The notes: generated by a model not told the origin, from the letters alone. A stretch of DNA of 64,000 nucleotides from Pseudolactococcus piscium (GCF_002441695.1 NZ_JXJW01000008.1:29030-93029); one strand, 5' to 3'. Counted from the stretch's first letter, positions 23,359-34,940 are shown. Program-made: numbers and translations.

Positions 23359-24627
23359 TTAAAATTTAATATCAAGTAAGCTTATCATCTCATGATAGGC
23401 CGTCTCAATCCGTTCTTGTTTTGCTTTGGGCACCTTGTCAGCATATTTACCGCCTGGTAGATAATCCTCAGCTAGATAAACCTGATAATCATAGGCTGGA
23501 TAGCCCAGAAAGGTCCGATCAATCGGTTCTCTAGATACCCAGGTTGGATGTGCTTTAACAGCCGTTAATTGCGTTTTATTGGCTTCTTTTGTGACCTGAA
23601 CTTCCATAATCACACCGCGTTCAGTCCAATAATTTTCAAGTGTTTCATATCTTTGATTAGATAGGAGGTTGCCCATCGAGTAGATGATAAATTTCTTCTC
23701 ACCATCTTTTTCGATTGTTTCAGTTGGTTCAGCCACATGCGGGTGGCCTCCGAAAATAATATCTGCACCAAAGTCAATCATTTTATGATAAGTCGAGACT
23801 TGTTCAGGTGTGGCTTCCAGACTATATTCGACACCAGATTGTGGCATAATAACTGTCACATCAGCCAATTGCTTAGCTGCTTTGATTTTCTTTTCCACTT
23901 TAGTCATGTTGAGGTCATTGAGATATTTATCGTAATCTGATTGGCTAATACTGGCTTCAATCCCATTAAAGCCATAGCTAAATCCCAAAATTGCGATTTT
24001 TATACCATTGACTTCTTTTACTAAAATTTTATCGTCAGGCACATTGACACCAAAGGTATCGAGGCCAGCTTTTTGAAAGGCATTGGCTGTATACTTTAGT
24101 CCACTGATACCCGTATCAAGTATATGGTTATGTGCTAAGTCTAAGGCATCATAGCCTGCATTCTTGATAGACGATATGACAGCTTCTGGTGCATTAAAAA
24201 TAGGATAGCCAGCCAGGGGCATATCAGGATTGATCGTCCCTTCAAAATCACCTAAAGCTAAATCTGCTGATTTAATGAGTGGCGTGATTTGCTCATAGTC
24301 ATTTGAAAAATCATATGTCTGCCCATCAAAGGCACTACCATAGACGATATCATGATAAAGCATATCACCACTCGCCATTATCGTAGCAGTCGACTTTGCT
24401 TTGCCACCTTTAGTCGCCTTAGCTGTTTTCGTCTTAGTGGACTTGCTACTGCTTACTTGCTTATCTGATGATGTTGCACTACCATGTCCAAATGGATTTC
24501 TCAGTTGGCCAGTCACAAATAATATGACTAATAAGCTAGATAGCACGCCGATGATAATAGCTATTTTTTTTCTAAAATCTTGCTGTTGCTGTCGTCTGAT
24601 TTTTTTTCTATTGAATTGCCTTGACAT
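23359..24627 (-). CDS. CapA-family membrane-anchored metallophosphatase-like protein
   Basis: 422 aa from the ATG at 24627, chosen because AGGAG stands 5 nt before it; an upstream extension to 24708 lacks a ribosome site. A basic N-terminus and one membrane segment (about 20-40) are followed by a Lys/Ser/Thr-rich linker. The extracellular PGA_cap domain then shows SGDMLYHD, GDFEGTINP, LAHNHILDTG, FGGHPHV and YSMGNLL. The family includes CapA/PgsA of poly-gamma-glutamate synthesis, but no capB or capC genes are nearby, so its substrate is unknown. Confidence 0.88.
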   Translation of the reverse strand: MSRQFNRKKIRRQQQQDFRKKIAIIIGVLSSLLVILFVTGQLRNPFGHGSATSSDKQVSSSKSTKTKTAKATKGGKAKSTATIMASGDMLYHDIVYGSAFDGQTYDFSNDYEQITPLIKSADLALGDFEGTINPDMPLAGYPIFNAPEAVISSIKNAGYDALDLAHNHILDTGISGLKYTANAFQKAGLDTFGVNVPDDKILVKEVNGIKIAILGFSYGFNGIEASISQSDYDKYLNDLNMTKVEKKIKAAKQLADVTVIMPQSGVEYSLEATPEQVSTYHKMIDFGADIIFGGHPHVAEPTETIEKDGEKKFIIYSMGNLLSNQRYETLENYWTERGVIMEVQVTKEANKTQLTAVKAHPTWVSREPIDRTFLGYPAYDYQVYLAEDYLPGGKYADKVPKAKQERIETAYHEMISLLDIKF

Positions 24628-24697
24628 GATACTCCTTTGTAGATGCTGTCTCAGCCAAACACCTATCAGTAGTCTAGCTATCACAGTATAATTGGCA

Positions 24698-24720
24698 GGT
24701 AGAGACACGCTGTCTCTACC
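24698..24720 (-). terminator. Hairpin after icd, without a T-run
   Basis: Perfect 10-bp stem GGTAGAGACA/TGTCTCTACC with a 3-nt loop. The missing T-run makes termination uncertain; it may protect the 3' end of the citrate-operon mRNA. Confidence 0.45.
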
Positions 24721-24730
24721 TCATCCTGAT

Positions 24731-25963
24731 TTAAAAATTAGCGATAATCGCAGCTGTAAAGTCAGCTGTTGTTAGCGTACCACCTAAATCGCGTGTCGTT
24801 TGACCTTGCGCAATCGTCTTAGCTAAGGCTGCTCTTACAAGGTTTGCTGCCTCTAGCCAGCCAATGAACTCAAGCATCATCACACTTGATAGAATCAAAC
24901 TAGACGGATTAGCCAGACCTAAGCCTGCAATATCTGGCGCAGTACCATGTGTGGCTTCAAAGATGGCATGCCCTGTTAAAAAGTTGATATTAGCTCCCGG
25001 TGAGATACCGATCCCCCCAACTTGTGCTGCAAGGGCATCAGAAATATAGTCGCCATTTAAATTAAGGGTTGCAACAACTTGATAGGCTGAAGGATTAATC
25101 AAAATTTGCTGCAAAAAATTATCAGCAATGGCATCATCCACATAAATTTTACCAGCAGCTAAAGCTGTAGCTTTGGCTGCTAACGCAGCATCTAGACCTG
25201 ATTCAGATTTTAGCTTGTTAAAGGCATTCACCGTAAAAGTAGGATACTCATCTGCAACTTCATAGCCCCATTTTTTAAAGCCACCTTCGGTAAACTTCAT
25301 GATATTCCCTTTATGAACGAGGGTCACACGGTTAATCCCATGCGCAATCGCATGCTCAAATGCCGCACGTACCAAGCGTTTAGACCCATCTGGTGAAACT
25401 GGTTTAATACCGATAGCCGATGTTTGCTCAAAGCGAATGTTATCAATACCAAAATCTGTCTTAAGTAACTTAATTAAGCGCTTGGCATCAGGACTCTCGC
25501 TTTCAAACTCAATACCGGCATAGATATCTTCTGTGTTCTCGCGAAAAATCGTCATCTCAACGTTTTCAGGGTGTTTGACAGGAGATGTAACACCTGTAAA
25601 ATAGGTAATCGGTCGCACATTTGCAAAGAGATCAAACTGTTGTCGTAGGGTAACATTTAAGCTTCGAAATCCTTCACCAATCGGTGTCATCAAGGGGCCT
25701 TTAATGGCGACAAGATTTTCGGTCAAAGCAGTTACGGTTTCTTGAGGTAGATAATCCCCTTGCGCTGCATAAGCTTTTTCGCCAGCAGCAAGTTCCTGCC
25801 AAGAGATGGCTTTCTCACTACCATAGGCTTTAGCGACTGCAGTATCGACGACTTTTATCATGGCAGGTGATATATCAATCCCGACGCCATCTCCCGTAAT
25901 ATAAGGGATATCAGGATCATTTGGGACCTGTAACCTGCCGTTTATCATCTCTATTTTAGCCAT
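24731..25963 (-). CDS. icd: Isocitrate dehydrogenase, probably NAD-dependent
   Basis: 410-aa enzyme making 2-oxoglutarate from isocitrate. Substrate residues are intact: SLNVTLRQ (101-108), the [10 protein letters not shown] segment and [13 protein letters not shown]. The cofactor loop reads [15 protein letters not shown] with Asp344, Ile345 and Ala351. NADP enzymes such as E. coli Icd have Lys344, Tyr345 and Val351 there. This pattern predicts NAD use. The ATG at 25963 follows AAGGTG and overlaps the end of the aconitase gene by 8 bp. It is the last gene of the gltA-acnA-icd operon, which supplies 2-oxoglutarate for glutamate. Confidence 0.94.
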   Translation of the reverse strand: MAKIEMINGRLQVPNDPDIPYITGDGVGIDISPAMIKVVDTAVAKAYGSEKAISWQELAAGEKAYAAQGDYLPQETVTALTENLVAIKGPLMTPIGEGFRSLNVTLRQQFDLFANVRPITYFTGVTSPVKHPENVEMTIFRENTEDIYAGIEFESESPDAKRLIKLLKTDFGIDNIRFEQTSAIGIKPVSPDGSKRLVRAAFEHAIAHGINRVTLVHKGNIMKFTEGGFKKWGYEVADEYPTFTVNAFNKLKSESGLDAALAAKATALAAGKIYVDDAIADNFLQQILINPSAYQVVATLNLNGDYISDALAAQVGGIGISPGANINFLTGHAIFEATHGTAPDIAGLGLANPSSLILSSVMMLEFIGWLEAANLVRAALAKTIAQGQTTRDLGGTLTTADFTAAIIANF

Positions 25964-28553
25964 TTGTCACCTTTTTTCTAATTACCATTTGTAGAATCCC
26001 ACCATTTTCATAATAGCCTAGATCAGCTTGTGAATCGAAACGTAGAGTAACTTGGAATTGCTTATCATCTGCATGAACTGTAATCAATTGACCAATTTCA
26101 GGTTGTTCTGGAAAATCAAAGCTGTAGGTCTCAAATCCAGTTAAGCCGAGGATATCTGCACTTTCCCCTGCTAAAAATTGTAGGGGAATCAAGCCCATCA
26201 TGGCAAGATTACTGCGATGAATCCGTTCAAAACTTTCTGCAATAACGACTTTAACGCCTAAGAGATTTGTCCCTTTAGCTGCCCAGTCACGAGATGATCC
26301 CATGCCGTAGTCTTTACCCGCTAAGACAACCAAAGAGGTCCCATCTGCTTTGTAGCGCATGGCTGCATCATAAATCGGTAAGGTCTCTTCCTTATACTTG
26401 GTTACGCCACCTTCAATACCTGGCGTTAACAAATTCTTGATCCGAATATTAGCAAATGTCCCTCTGGTCATCACTTTATCATTACCTCGGCGACTACCGT
26501 ATGAGTTGAAATCTCGTGGTGCAACACCAGCTTGATCTAGGAACTCACCCGCGGGAGATTTCATGGCAATATTACCAGCAGGGCTGATATGGTCTGTCGT
26601 GACCGAATCACCAAATTTTGCAAGAACACGCATGTTTGTCAAAGGCCGATGTGAGACGTCTTCTGATAAGCTCAAGCCCTCAAAATAAGGGGGATTTGCG
26701 ACATAAGTTGAGTTTTCATCCCACGGATAGGTTTGAGATTTCGATGACTTAATGTCATTCCAAGCATCATTTGCATCAAAAATATGGGCATAGTAGGTTT
26801 CATAAAGCTCACGTGTGACATACTGATCTACTTCTGCCTTAACCGTATCATAATCAGGCATGATATCTGTTAGATAAACAGGCTGACCTGCTTGATCAAG
26901 ACCAAGTGGCTCAAGCGTCAAATCTTTTTTGATATTACCCGCAATCGCATAGGCAACAACTAATGGTGGACTTGCTAGATAGTTAGCTTTCACAAGGGGA
27001 TGAATTCGCCCTTCAAAGTTACGGTTCCCTGACAGGACAGATGTCACCAGCAAATCTTGATCCGTGATAGATTCTGATACTTGATCATCTAGTGGTCCTG
27101 AGTTACCGATACAGGTCGTACAGCCATAGCCAACGACATCAAACCCAAGTTTTGCTAAGGGGTCAATCAAGCCAGCTTTCTCTAAATATGCTGTCACAAC
27201 TTTTGAGCCTGGCGCTAGAGATGTTTTAACCGTTTTTGGCACTGTAAGGCCTTTTGCTACAGCATTTTTAGCAAGTAGACCTGCCATCATCATGACATAA
27301 GGATTACTAGTATTAGTACATGAGGTAATGGCAGCTATGGCGATATCCCCTTCTTGTACTAAAGCATCTGGGCTTGGTTTAACTGCTGCTAAACTTTTAG
27401 AAAAGTGCTCAAATTCTGATGCCATTTTTCCTAGCGGAATTAAATCTTGAGGTCGTTTTGGACCCGACAAATAGGTCTCAATCTTGGCCAAATCGACTTC
27501 AATGACTTGATTATAAGTCGCTTCTTTTGTTGCATCATAAAAGAGGTGATTTGCCTTGGCATAAGTCTCCACTAAGGAGATAAGCTCAGCATCACGGTTA
27601 GTGTTGGTCAGGTAGTTCAGTGTTTCGTCATCAATTGGGAAATAACCACAGGTTGCGCCATACTCTGGTGCCATATTGGCCACAGTAGCACGGTCTGCAA
27701 GCGTTAAACTTGCAAGGCCTGGGCCAAAATATTCGACAAATTTACCAACGACATCTTGATCACGCAAGATTTTTGTCATCGTTAAGGCCAGATCAGTTGC
27801 CGTGGCCAATGGGTTTAACTTACCGACAAAACGCACTCCGATGACTTCAGGCATGGGGAAGTAAGAGGCTTCACCAAGTATAGCAGCTTCTGCTTCAATC
27901 CCACCAACACCCCAACCAAGGACACCTAGACCATTGATCATCGTCGTATGGCTATCTGTCCCGAACACTGTATCCGGTAGTAACACCTGATCTTTCGTAT
28001 TCACAACATCTGATAGGTACTCAATATTGACTTGGTGAATGATGCCAGTAGCTGGTGGCACAACTCGGAAATTTTCAAAGGATTCCGTTGCCCATTTGAG
28101 AAACTCATAGCGTTCACCATTCCGTTCAAACTCACGTTTGGCATTTAATAGAAGAGCTTGTTCAGACCCCGAAAAGTCAACTTGTAAAGAGTGGTCAATG
28201 ACCAAGTCAACCGATACTTCTGGATTAATCAACTCAGGATTGCCACCTAATTGCTTAACTGAATCCCGCATTGCTGCTAAATCAACAACTGCAGGTACAC
28301 CCGTAAAGTCCTGTAAGATAACACGACTAGGCTTAAACGGAATTTCACCTGTATCCGTTTTACTGCCATCAAAGCTATTTAGCATCTCAAGATGCTCTGT
28401 CGTAAAATTGACACCATCTAGATTGCGTATGACCCCTTCTGCCAAAATACGCAGCGCATAAGGCAGCCTGTCGATATGATGTACAGCAGATGCGATATCA
28501 AAATAAGTGTAAGCAAGGCCGTTAACGGTTAATGGTTTCTCATATTTTCTCAA
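25956..28553 (-). CDS. acnA: Aconitate hydratase
   Basis: 865-aa AcnA/IRP-type aconitase converting citrate to isocitrate. The 4Fe-4S ligands are seen in [11 protein letters not shown] and [11 protein letters not shown]. Other motifs are [18 protein letters not shown], the SRRGNDKVM region and the C-terminal swivel domain with [16 protein letters not shown]. The start is TTG with GGGAG about 8 nt upstream; translation continues from gltA across a 2-nt gap. Middle gene of the operon. The name citB would also be used in Bacillus and Lactococcus. Confidence 0.95.
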   Translation of the reverse strand: MRKYEKPLTVNGLAYTYFDIASAVHHIDRLPYALRILAEGVIRNLDGVNFTTEHLEMLNSFDGSKTDTGEIPFKPSRVILQDFTGVPAVVDLAAMRDSVKQLGGNPELINPEVSVDLVIDHSLQVDFSGSEQALLLNAKREFERNGERYEFLKWATESFENFRVVPPATGIIHQVNIEYLSDVVNTKDQVLLPDTVFGTDSHTTMINGLGVLGWGVGGIEAEAAILGEASYFPMPEVIGVRFVGKLNPLATATDLALTMTKILRDQDVVGKFVEYFGPGLASLTLADRATVANMAPEYGATCGYFPIDDETLNYLTNTNRDAELISLVETYAKANHLFYDATKEATYNQVIEVDLAKIETYLSGPKRPQDLIPLGKMASEFEHFSKSLAAVKPSPDALVQEGDIAIAAITSCTNTSNPYVMMMAGLLAKNAVAKGLTVPKTVKTSLAPGSKVVTAYLEKAGLIDPLAKLGFDVVGYGCTTCIGNSGPLDDQVSESITDQDLLVTSVLSGNRNFEGRIHPLVKANYLASPPLVVAYAIAGNIKKDLTLEPLGLDQAGQPVYLTDIMPDYDTVKAEVDQYVTRELYETYYAHIFDANDAWNDIKSSKSQTYPWDENSTYVANPPYFEGLSLSEDVSHRPLTNMRVLAKFGDSVTTDHISPAGNIAMKSPAGEFLDQAGVAPRDFNSYGSRRGNDKVMTRGTFANIRIKNLLTPGIEGGVTKYKEETLPIYDAAMRYKADGTSLVVLAGKDYGMGSSRDWAAKGTNLLGVKVVIAESFERIHRSNLAMMGLIPLQFLAGESADILGLTGFETYSFDFPEQPEIGQLITVHADDKQFQVTLRFDSQADLGYYENGGILQMVIRKKVTNG

Positions 28554-28555
28554 TT

Positions 28556-29881
28556 TTATAGCTCCCTATCTTCTATTTTGGTATAGGCTTTTGTGGTTAA
28601 GACGCTTTCATATGCTGGTCGAATAATCTTATTCATATTTAGCATTTCTTCCATGCGATGTGCACTCCAGCCAACGATTCTTGCAATTGCAAAAAGTGGT
28701 GTATAAAGTTCCTCAGGTAAGCCTAACATCTGATAGACAAAGCCACTATAGAAATCGACATTAGCAGATACCCCCTTATAGATATTACGCTCTTGCGCAA
28801 TCGCTTGAGGTGCTAAGCGCTCGATTTTCTTGTAAAACTGATAGGCATCATGTAAGCCCTTTTCTTCAGCAAGTTCTTTGACATAAGATTTGAGCACTTC
28901 AGCACGGGGATCAGAAAGCGAATAGATGGCATGACCCATACCATAGATCAACCCTTTTTTGTCAAAGGCATCTTTATTCAAAATTTTACATAGGTAGTCA
29001 AAAATCGCATCTTCGTCCGTATGATCTGGTACATTTTTCCAGATATCATCTAACATCTTAGCCACTTTAATATTTGCACCACCATGTTTTGAGCCTTTAA
29101 GACTTGACAATGATGCAACAACTGAAGCATAGGTATCAGTGCCAGAACTCGTCACAACGTGGGTCGTGAAGGTGGAATTATTCCCCCCACCATGCTCCAT
29201 ATGCAAAATCAGGGCTAGGTCCAACACTTTTGCTTCCGTGTCAGTAAACTGCTTATCTGGTCGTAAGAGTCTTAAAATATTTTCTGCAGTGGTTAGATTT
29301 TTATCTGGATAATGAATGTAAAGGCTTTCATCTTTTTCTATATGATTATAGGCCTGGTAAGCATATATAGCTAACAAAGGGAAATTAGCAATCAAACTAA
29401 GTGATTGATCTAAGACATTTTCCAAGGTCATCTCATTAACCTTTTCATCAAAAGTCGCTAATGATAAAATACTGCGACTCATCGAATTCATGACATCATT
29501 TGAGGTTGCTTTCAAAATAATGTCGCGAACAAATTCAGGCGGTAAGTGTCGTTTGTCGACTAATTTTAGATTAAACTCAGCTAATTCTGAGGCAGTAGGT
29601 AATTCGCCAAACAATAGCAAATAGGTGATTTCCTCAAAACCAAAGCGGTTTTCTGCCTTAAGATGTTCCGAAATCGCTTTGATATTGATCGCGCGATATT
29701 CCAAAATACCTGGCATCGGATCACCCGCTTCATCAAAGGAATGAATAGCAGAAATATTAGTTAATCCTGCTAAAACACCCTTACCATTCACATCACGTAG
29801 CCCTTTTTTGACATCATACTGCTCATAAAATGCCAAGGGAATAATCGAGTTCTTTTGTATCTTAGTGATATAGTTATCCAT
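28556..29881 (-). CDS. gltA: Citrate synthase
   Basis: 441-aa citrate synthase condensing oxaloacetate and acetyl-CoA. Active-site segments include [50 protein letters not shown] and the catalytic Asp in [15 protein letters not shown] lies 11 nt before the ATG. First gene of the operon, with a TTGTAA-17-TATAAT promoter and a CodY-like box over the early transcribed region. Confidence 0.95.
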   Translation of the reverse strand: MDNYITKIQKNSIIPLAFYEQYDVKKGLRDVNGKGVLAGLTNISAIHSFDEAGDPMPGILEYRAINIKAISEHLKAENRFGFEEITYLLLFGELPTASELAEFNLKLVDKRHLPPEFVRDIILKATSNDVMNSMSRSILSLATFDEKVNEMTLENVLDQSLSLIANFPLLAIYAYQAYNHIEKDESLYIHYPDKNLTTAENILRLLRPDKQFTDTEAKVLDLALILHMEHGGGNNSTFTTHVVTSSGTDTYASVVASLSSLKGSKHGGANIKVAKMLDDIWKNVPDHTDEDAIFDYLCKILNKDAFDKKGLIYGMGHAIYSLSDPRAEVLKSYVKELAEEKGLHDAYQFYKKIERLAPQAIAQERNIYKGVSANVDFYSGFVYQMLGLPEELYTPLFAIARIVGWSAHRMEEMLNMNKIIRPAYESVLTTKAYTKIEDREL

Positions 29882-29903
29882 AGCCGTAGCAACCCTCCGA
29901 AAG

Positions 29904-29918
29904 AATCTTCTGAAAATT
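29904..29918 (-). promoter_or_regulatory. CodY box in the gltA leader
   Basis: On the minus strand AATTTTCAGAAGATT matches AATTTTCWGAAAATT at 14 of 15 positions. It lies just downstream of the predicted transcription start, a repressing position. It is consistent with CodY control of the citrate operon known in L. lactis. Confidence 0.75.
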
Positions 29919-29931
29919 TAGTTAATAACTC

Positions 29932-29960
29932 ATTATAAGGTATTTTAGTCATATTTACAA
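29932..29960 (-). promoter_or_regulatory. Promoter of gltA-acnA-icd
   Basis: TTGTAA (29955-29960), a 17-nt spacer and a perfect TATAAT (29932-29937) on the minus strand. A further palindrome, GATGTTACATC (29985-29995), lies upstream and could be an activator site. Confidence 0.75.
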
Positions 29961-30035
29961 GTTTTTGTATTGACGATGTGAAAAGATGTTACATCAGAAT
30001 TAAGCTCATGCTAGCTTATATTTGCCTTTTTTATA

Positions 30036-30074
30036 CAAAAAAACAACTTCTTTAGTCTAATTGACGAAGTTGTT
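30036..30074 (-). terminator. Terminator of the thioesterase-to-whiA operon
   Basis: Stem AACAACTTC/GAAGTTGTT (30042-30050 with 30066-30074), with the stem spanning the whiA stop codon and a T-run after it on the minus strand. Confidence 0.8.
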
Positions 30075-30957
30075 CAGCTAATTCTTTTATTTTGCGTAGG
30101 CGATGGTTAACACCCGATTTACCGAGAGGTGGGACTAATAGTTGACCTAGTTCAACGATCGTGGCATCTGGATTAGCCATTCTGGCAACAGCGATTTCTC
30201 TTAAATTATCCGGTAATTTATCCATGCTTTTAAGGAATTTGATGGCTTCAATAACAGTCTGCGCAGCATTAACCGTTTTTCCAATATTTGCTGCTTCAAA
30301 ATTAGTTTGTCGGTTGGCAGTATTGCGCATTTCTCTCACTATTTTTGCATCTTCTATCTTAAATCTGGCCGCATTTGCACCAATCAGACTCAGGAAGTCG
30401 ATAATCATCTCAGAATTAGCTAAATAAGTGACTGATCTGGATTTTCTGTTGATCACCTTGCTAGTAATGCCAAAGTTTTCCAGTAAAAATTGTAGATCAG
30501 CCGCATGCTCTTCATAATACGAGGCAATTTCCAAATGATACTTGCCTTTTTCAGGATTTGTGACGCTACCACTACTAAGAAAAGCGCCACGCAAATAGCC
30601 AACTGCCATTTTTTCATCAAATTTGACTGAATCTGGTATACCATGATCCAATAGCAAACTATCAGCTAATTCAAATCTATCTAAAATATCGGCTACATTG
30701 TCTTTGATGACAATCGTATACACACGGTTTTTAGATAGCGTTGTTTTTTGATGCGTTTTTATTTCTGATTTAATCTCATATTTAGCCAATAATGTAGCGT
30801 AAATAAAGCGTGCAGTTGTTGCATTTTCAGTCGTAATGGCCAAAGTCAAGCCACCTGATATCCCCAAAACACCGTTCATTCTCAGTAGGGCGATTAAGAC
30901 ACCATCCGAAACGGTTAATTGGGTCAACTCTTTTTTAACGTCAGAAGAAAAACTCAT
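30052..30957 (-). CDS. whiA: WhiA-family DNA-binding protein
   Basis: 301-aa homolog of WhiA (YvcL/DUF199): an N-terminal LAGLIDADG-like fold (with RGAFLSSGSVTNPEKGKYHLEI) and a C-terminal helix-turn-helix (ELGQLLVPPLGKSGVNHRLRKI). WhiA is a developmental regulator in Streptomyces and affects cell division and chromosome organisation in Bacillus. Here it ends the rapZ-yvcK-whiA block, overlapping yvcK by 4 bp. Confidence 0.95.
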   Translation of the reverse strand: MSFSSDVKKELTQLTVSDGVLIALLRMNGVLGISGGLTLAITTENATTARFIYATLLAKYEIKSEIKTHQKTTLSKNRVYTIVIKDNVADILDRFELADSLLLDHGIPDSVKFDEKMAVGYLRGAFLSSGSVTNPEKGKYHLEIASYYEEHAADLQFLLENFGITSKVINRKSRSVTYLANSEMIIDFLSLIGANAARFKIEDAKIVREMRNTANRQTNFEAANIGKTVNAAQTVIEAIKFLKSMDKLPDNLREIAVARMANPDATIVELGQLLVPPLGKSGVNHRLRKIKELAEQLRQLD

Positions 30958-31931
30958 AGCAGGCGTCTCTCACTAATGCGCATGATTTCCTGGGCTACTG
31001 CATCCCCATTATGGAAGGCACCACCATCAACTAATTTCAGAAAATCATTGGAGATGATGCGAATATTTTCTGCTTGTAGTCCTGTAAAGTCATGTCTGAC
31101 TTGCACTAGATACTCATCAAACTTATTTGTGTTCATATAAGTATCTGGTACTTGTGCCACATTTACCAAAACAGTATCAATAAATTGCGTGCCAACATGA
31201 TTATGTAAGACATTAACATGATCCGCATCCGTAAAGTTTTCCGTTTCACCACGTTGGGTCATGATGTTACAAACATAAACCACCTGAGCAGTTGTCTGAT
31301 TCAAGGCTTCTCGTATTTCTGGAATGACAACATTTGGTAAGATAGAGGTAAAAAGACTGCCAGGTCCCATGACAATCGTATCCGCAGCCATGATTTCAGC
31401 GACAACATGACGTGAGGCAGTTGGCGTTTCCTGATTATTTGTATTGGTCACATAAACATGATCAATCTTACCAGGATAGTCTGCAATATGACTTTCTCCA
31501 ATCACCTCTTTTTTGTCCTGAAAGACAGCATGGAGGGTTAAGGCTGCTTCACTAGAGGGTAAAATCCTGCCTTGAACATGAAAGAACTTAGCCAAAATTT
31601 GAATGGCATTATAGGTAGAACCTTGCATCTCTGACACACCTGCAATCACTAAGTTACCAATCGGATGACCACTGAGCGGGCCATCATCAGCCTTAAAGCG
31701 ATACTGAAAGATTTGCTCATAAAGGCGTGGCATGTCACTCATGGCAACTAGGACATTGCGTAAATCACCTGGCGGGGCAATATCAAGAGCCCCTCTTAAC
31801 TCACCAGAACTGCCACCGTCGTCAGCAACTGTCACGATTGCTGTCAGATCGACATCTTCCTTTCTCAATGCGTTCAAAATGACAGGAATACCCGTTCCGC
31901 CACCTATCACGACTATTTTTTTCTTTCTCAT
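30954..31931 (-). CDS. yvcK: YvcK-family (CofD-like) UDP-sugar-binding regulator
   Basis: 325-aa protein of the 2-phospho-L-lactate transferase-like fold. The start [14 protein letters not shown] and the [11 protein letters not shown] and [13 protein letters not shown] segments are diagnostic. In Bacillus YvcK is needed for growth on gluconeogenic carbon and for cell-wall homeostasis, and binds UDP-sugars; this is family knowledge. Overlaps both neighbours by 4 bp, so translation is tightly coupled. Confidence 0.94.
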   Translation of the reverse strand: MRKKKIVVIGGGTGIPVILNALRKEDVDLTAIVTVADDGGSSGELRGALDIAPPGDLRNVLVAMSDMPRLYEQIFQYRFKADDGPLSGHPIGNLVIAGVSEMQGSTYNAIQILAKFFHVQGRILPSSEAALTLHAVFQDKKEVIGESHIADYPGKIDHVYVTNTNNQETPTASRHVVAEIMAADTIVMGPGSLFTSILPNVVIPEIREALNQTTAQVVYVCNIMTQRGETENFTDADHVNVLHNHVGTQFIDTVLVNVAQVPDTYMNTNKFDEYLVQVRHDFTGLQAENIRIISNDFLKLVDGGAFHNGDAVAQEIMRISERRLL

Positions 31932-32821
31932 GACCGATTGACCGTTTCTTTCCGTCTATCTTTATCACGGTGATTGGTATTGACTAACCACTTACCAGAT
32001 GTTAACTCTTCCGAGATGCGTTTTGCAAATGCTACACTTCTATGCTGACCACCCGTACAGCCGATGGCAATAACCAATACTGACTTACCTTCTTTTTCAT
32101 AGCCTGGAATGATTGGGTTTAGCATCCGCATTAAATTCGTGTAGAAGGCTTCAGACTCAGGTGCATCCATGACATAATTATAGACTGCCTCTTCAAGTCC
32201 TGTCTGATTGCGTAGCTCAGGAATATAATGTGGGTTTGGTAAAAAACGGACATCAAACACAAGGTCAGCATCCAAAGGCAGGCCATACTTGAAACCAAAA
32301 CTCATGACTTCTATTCTGAAAGGCGCTTTCGTATTCTCCGTCGCAAACTGTTGTGAAATTTGTGAGCGTAGATTTCTAGGTGTTAATTCAGTCGTGTCAA
32401 TCACATTTTGAGAAAATGACTTTAAAGGAGACAAAAGTTCGCGTTCCCGCAATATCCCATCCAAAACCCGACCATCTTCTGCAAGCGGATGACTACGACG
32501 CGTCTCTTTATAGCGTGCAACCAACTCTTCATCAGAGCTATCTAGATATAACAATCTAAAGTCTACATCAGGATTATCAGATAAATCATTGACGATATCG
32601 CTTAGTGCATCAAAAAAACTACGACTTCGCATATCAACAACCATGGCGACTTTATCAATGTCCCCTTTTTCAGACGTCGTTAACAGGCTGACAAATTTTT
32701 CGATCAGATTGGCAGGCATATTATCAACTGTGAAATAGCCCATATCTTCAAAAGATTGGATGGCGACCGTTTTCCCAGCGCCACTCATCCCAGTGATAAT
32801 GACTAAATTAATTTTTTGCAT
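31928..32821 (-). CDS. rapZ: RapZ-family nucleotide-binding protein
   Basis: 297-aa P-loop protein. Walker A GMSGAGKT lies near the N-terminus, YFTVDNMP follows, and the C-terminal domain has [11 protein letters not shown]. coli RapZ is an RNase E adaptor controlling GlmS; in Firmicutes (YvcJ) the role is less clear. GGAGGATCTATC before the ATG is a strong ribosome site. The gene overlaps the upstream membrane-protein gene by 14 bp. Confidence 0.94.
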   Translation of the reverse strand: MQKINLVIITGMSGAGKTVAIQSFEDMGYFTVDNMPANLIEKFVSLLTTSEKGDIDKVAMVVDMRSRSFFDALSDIVNDLSDNPDVDFRLLYLDSSDEELVARYKETRRSHPLAEDGRVLDGILRERELLSPLKSFSQNVIDTTELTPRNLRSQISQQFATENTKAPFRIEVMSFGFKYGLPLDADLVFDVRFLPNPHYIPELRNQTGLEEAVYNYVMDAPESEAFYTNLMRMLNPIIPGYEKEGKSVLVIAIGCTGGQHRSVAFAKRISEELTSGKWLVNTNHRDKDRRKETVNRS

Positions 32822-33428
32822 GATAGATCCTCCGTTTAGCTTTAACTAATAGCATAGACCAGAATAGCAGATAGATGAGCCCAAATAGGATAAAGCAGGC
32901 CATGAAATAGGATTCTGGTAAGATGTTGATGACTGGATCCGTAGCTGGATCAAAGAGCCAATTTGCGTTTCTAAATAACAGTTTATGAAAGGTAATGAAG
33001 ATGGTATCAAATCCACCAAATAAGCTGATGACCGCCACAAATAGGGGTAGCATGAGACACAGTTTAAGTTCTTGATAAACCTGGATATACTGTCTATTTT
33101 TGATGAATAGGACTGTCGGTATGGCAAGGATAATCGTAGCAAGCATGGCAAAAATGAACAAATTTTTGACATCCGCAAAATGACTCAAACCTTCAGAAGA
33201 GCTTTTAAAATCAGGCATGTTTAATGCGTGATTAAATGGGTTGAGCAAATAAGCCATCAAGGTATTAAAATTATAGATAATCGTTTTTTGACTCAGATAG
33301 CTCAATTCAGTTAGCTTAAGTGGGTTGAGCAAGCTATAAAATAAGGGGATTGCAGCAAAAATCGTCACCGTCGCACTTGCAGCAATCGACCATAAAAAAA
33401 CCAATAAAAAGTGGAGTTTAACTTTCAT
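32808..33428 (-). CDS. DUF1461/TIGR01906-family integral membrane protein
   Basis: 206 aa with five or so hydrophobic segments: one N-terminal (about 5-30), one near 90-110, one near 125-145 and two near the C-terminus. A long extracytoplasmic loop carries the family-like stretch [20 protein letters not shown]. Members of this family often follow a nagD-type phosphatase in streptococci and lactococci, as here. Function unknown. Confidence 0.85.
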   Translation of the reverse strand: MKVKLHFLLVFLWSIAASATVTIFAAIPLFYSLLNPLKLTELSYLSQKTIIYNFNTLMAYLLNPFNHALNMPDFKSSSEGLSHFADVKNLFIFAMLATIILAIPTVLFIKNRQYIQVYQELKLCLMLPLFVAVISLFGGFDTIFITFHKLLFRNANWLFDPATDPVINILPESYFMACFILFGLIYLLFWSMLLVKAKRRIYHAKN

Positions 33429-33440
33429 CTCTTACCAACC

Positions 33441-34205
33441 TCACAGTTGCCAGTCATCTAAAGACGCAATAACATGGGTTGGCGCAATCGGCAATCCTGC
33501 CACTTCTTCAGGCTTAGTAAAGCCAGTTGTAACCAGTAAACTAGCGATATCGTTATCAATACCTGCACGTATATCTGTTAGGTAATTGTCGCCAACCATG
33601 ACTAGATCACGTCGTGATATGCCAATCCGCTCAACCGCTTTGTTCATAATAATTGCATTTGGTTTACCGATAAAAATGGGTTTAATCCGTGTTGCAGTCT
33701 CTAATAATTTATTAATACTCCCTGCACCTGGCAAAAGACCACGTTCGGTAGGGATATTTAAATCAGGATTGGTCCCGATAAACATGGCCCCATTTGCGAT
33801 AGCAAGTGTTGCGATGGTCAATTTTTCATAAGTTAGATCATTATCTAAGCCGACAACAACATAAGCAGGATTTTCAGTCTCTCTTTTATAGCTCCCATAG
33901 ATGGCAGATTTAAGACCTGATTCACCAATCACATAGGCAGTATCTCCTTTGGCCATATCATTCATATAATCCAGCGTGGCTAAAGTTGCTGTATAAATTG
34001 TTTCCTCAGTTGTGGTAATCGCAAACTTTTCTTTTAAGCGTGCCTGTACCTGGGCAGGTGTTTTCGTTGTATTATTTGTGACAAAGAGGTGGGGGATTTT
34101 TTTATCTTGCAGGCGTTTCACAAATCTGGTGCCCGCTGGTATTTTTTTTTCCCCCATATAAATCGTCCCGTCAAGATCAATCAGATAGCCTTTATAGTGT
34201 GTCAT
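33441..34205 (-). CDS. NagD/YutF-type HAD-IIA phosphatase
   Basis: 254-aa HAD phosphatase. Motif I is [11 protein letters not shown] near the N-terminus, motif [11 protein letters not shown], and motifs III and IV occur as [17 protein letters not shown] and [15 protein letters not shown]2B cap fits subclass IIA, whose members dephosphorylate nucleotides or sugar phosphates. The ATG follows the thioesterase stop with no gap. Confidence 0.9.
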   Translation of the reverse strand: MTHYKGYLIDLDGTIYMGEKKIPAGTRFVKRLQDKKIPHLFVTNNTTKTPAQVQARLKEKFAITTTEETIYTATLATLDYMNDMAKGDTAYVIGESGLKSAIYGSYKRETENPAYVVVGLDNDLTYEKLTIATLAIANGAMFIGTNPDLNIPTERGLLPGAGSINKLLETATRIKPIFIGKPNAIIMNKAVERIGISRRDLVMVGDNYLTDIRAGIDNDIASLLVTTGFTKPEEVAGLPIAPTHVIASLDDWQL

Positions 34206-34934
34206 TTATTTTTCTCTCCACGTAATTTCAGCTTGTGCATGGTTGCTTGCTGTTTTAATCTCATGATGTGATGTTTTATCACGCATATCTACGCGAGATA
34301 AAACATCAACCCCATACATGACTTCTTTGATGTATTTCAAATAGATTTTTTCAGGGACATGACCACTTAAGAAATCAAAGCCTAATGGATCAATCATCCA
34401 GTCAAAATACTTACTGTTATTGACATGCCCGTTTTGATCAATATCGTTAAATCTGACATGAAAGTCGCGTTCAATCATTGTATCTGCGTTTAACTCGCCA
34501 AACTTATGACCCCGAACCATTTTTGATACTTTTTCAGTTTGATATGGTGCAACAATTGCTTCCTCCACATGGACAACCTTACGATGACTAATATCAAGTA
34601 AGACAAATGTCGATGAAATCGTTAATAATTTCTCCCCATTCTCTGCATAAAAGACAAAATCACGATAACAGAAAAATTTATTATAACTTGTAGCAAATGT
34701 CTCGATTGTTATCGTCTCATTAAATCTGGGGAGTCGCGCAATATCAATCGCATACTCGACAACAACCCATGTATAGTCATAGGTTTCTTTTAACCAGATA
34801 TCACTAACACCTAAGCTGAGAGATTGTTCGCCTGAGAGTTGCAAGGCGACGTTGAAAATGCTTGGTAGTTTCATGTTACCATTTGCATCACTTTCATAGT
34901 AAGGGACATTATATTTTTTCTTGTAAGTTAACAT
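34206..34934 (-). CDS. Acyl-ACP thioesterase
   Basis: 242-aa double hot-dog protein of the acyl-ACP thioesterase family, which releases fatty acids from acyl carrier protein. Readable family features are YYESDANGNMKLPSIFNVAL at the N-terminus, YTWVVVEYAIDI, and the second hot-dog start FNDIDQNGHVNNSKYFDWM with the conserved Asn/His. First gene of a six-gene operon running to whiA. The ATG has no properly spaced ribosome site (GAAGG is 1 nt away), and the -10 box lies 6 nt upstream, suggesting a leaderless mRNA. Confidence 0.92.
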   Translation of the reverse strand: MLTYKKKYNVPYYESDANGNMKLPSIFNVALQLSGEQSLSLGVSDIWLKETYDYTWVVVEYAIDIARLPRFNETITIETFATSYNKFFCYRDFVFYAENGEKLLTISSTFVLLDISHRKVVHVEEAIVAPYQTEKVSKMVRGHKFGELNADTMIERDFHVRFNDIDQNGHVNNSKYFDWMIDPLGFDFLSGHVPEKIYLKYIKEVMYGVDVLSRVDMRDKTSHHEIKTASNHAQAEITWREK

Positions 34935-34940
34935 ACCTTC

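Noticed and set aside
29880..29900. Alternative TTG start for gltA 11 nt upstream
   Set aside because: It is out of frame with the citrate synthase; the ATG at 29881 stands.
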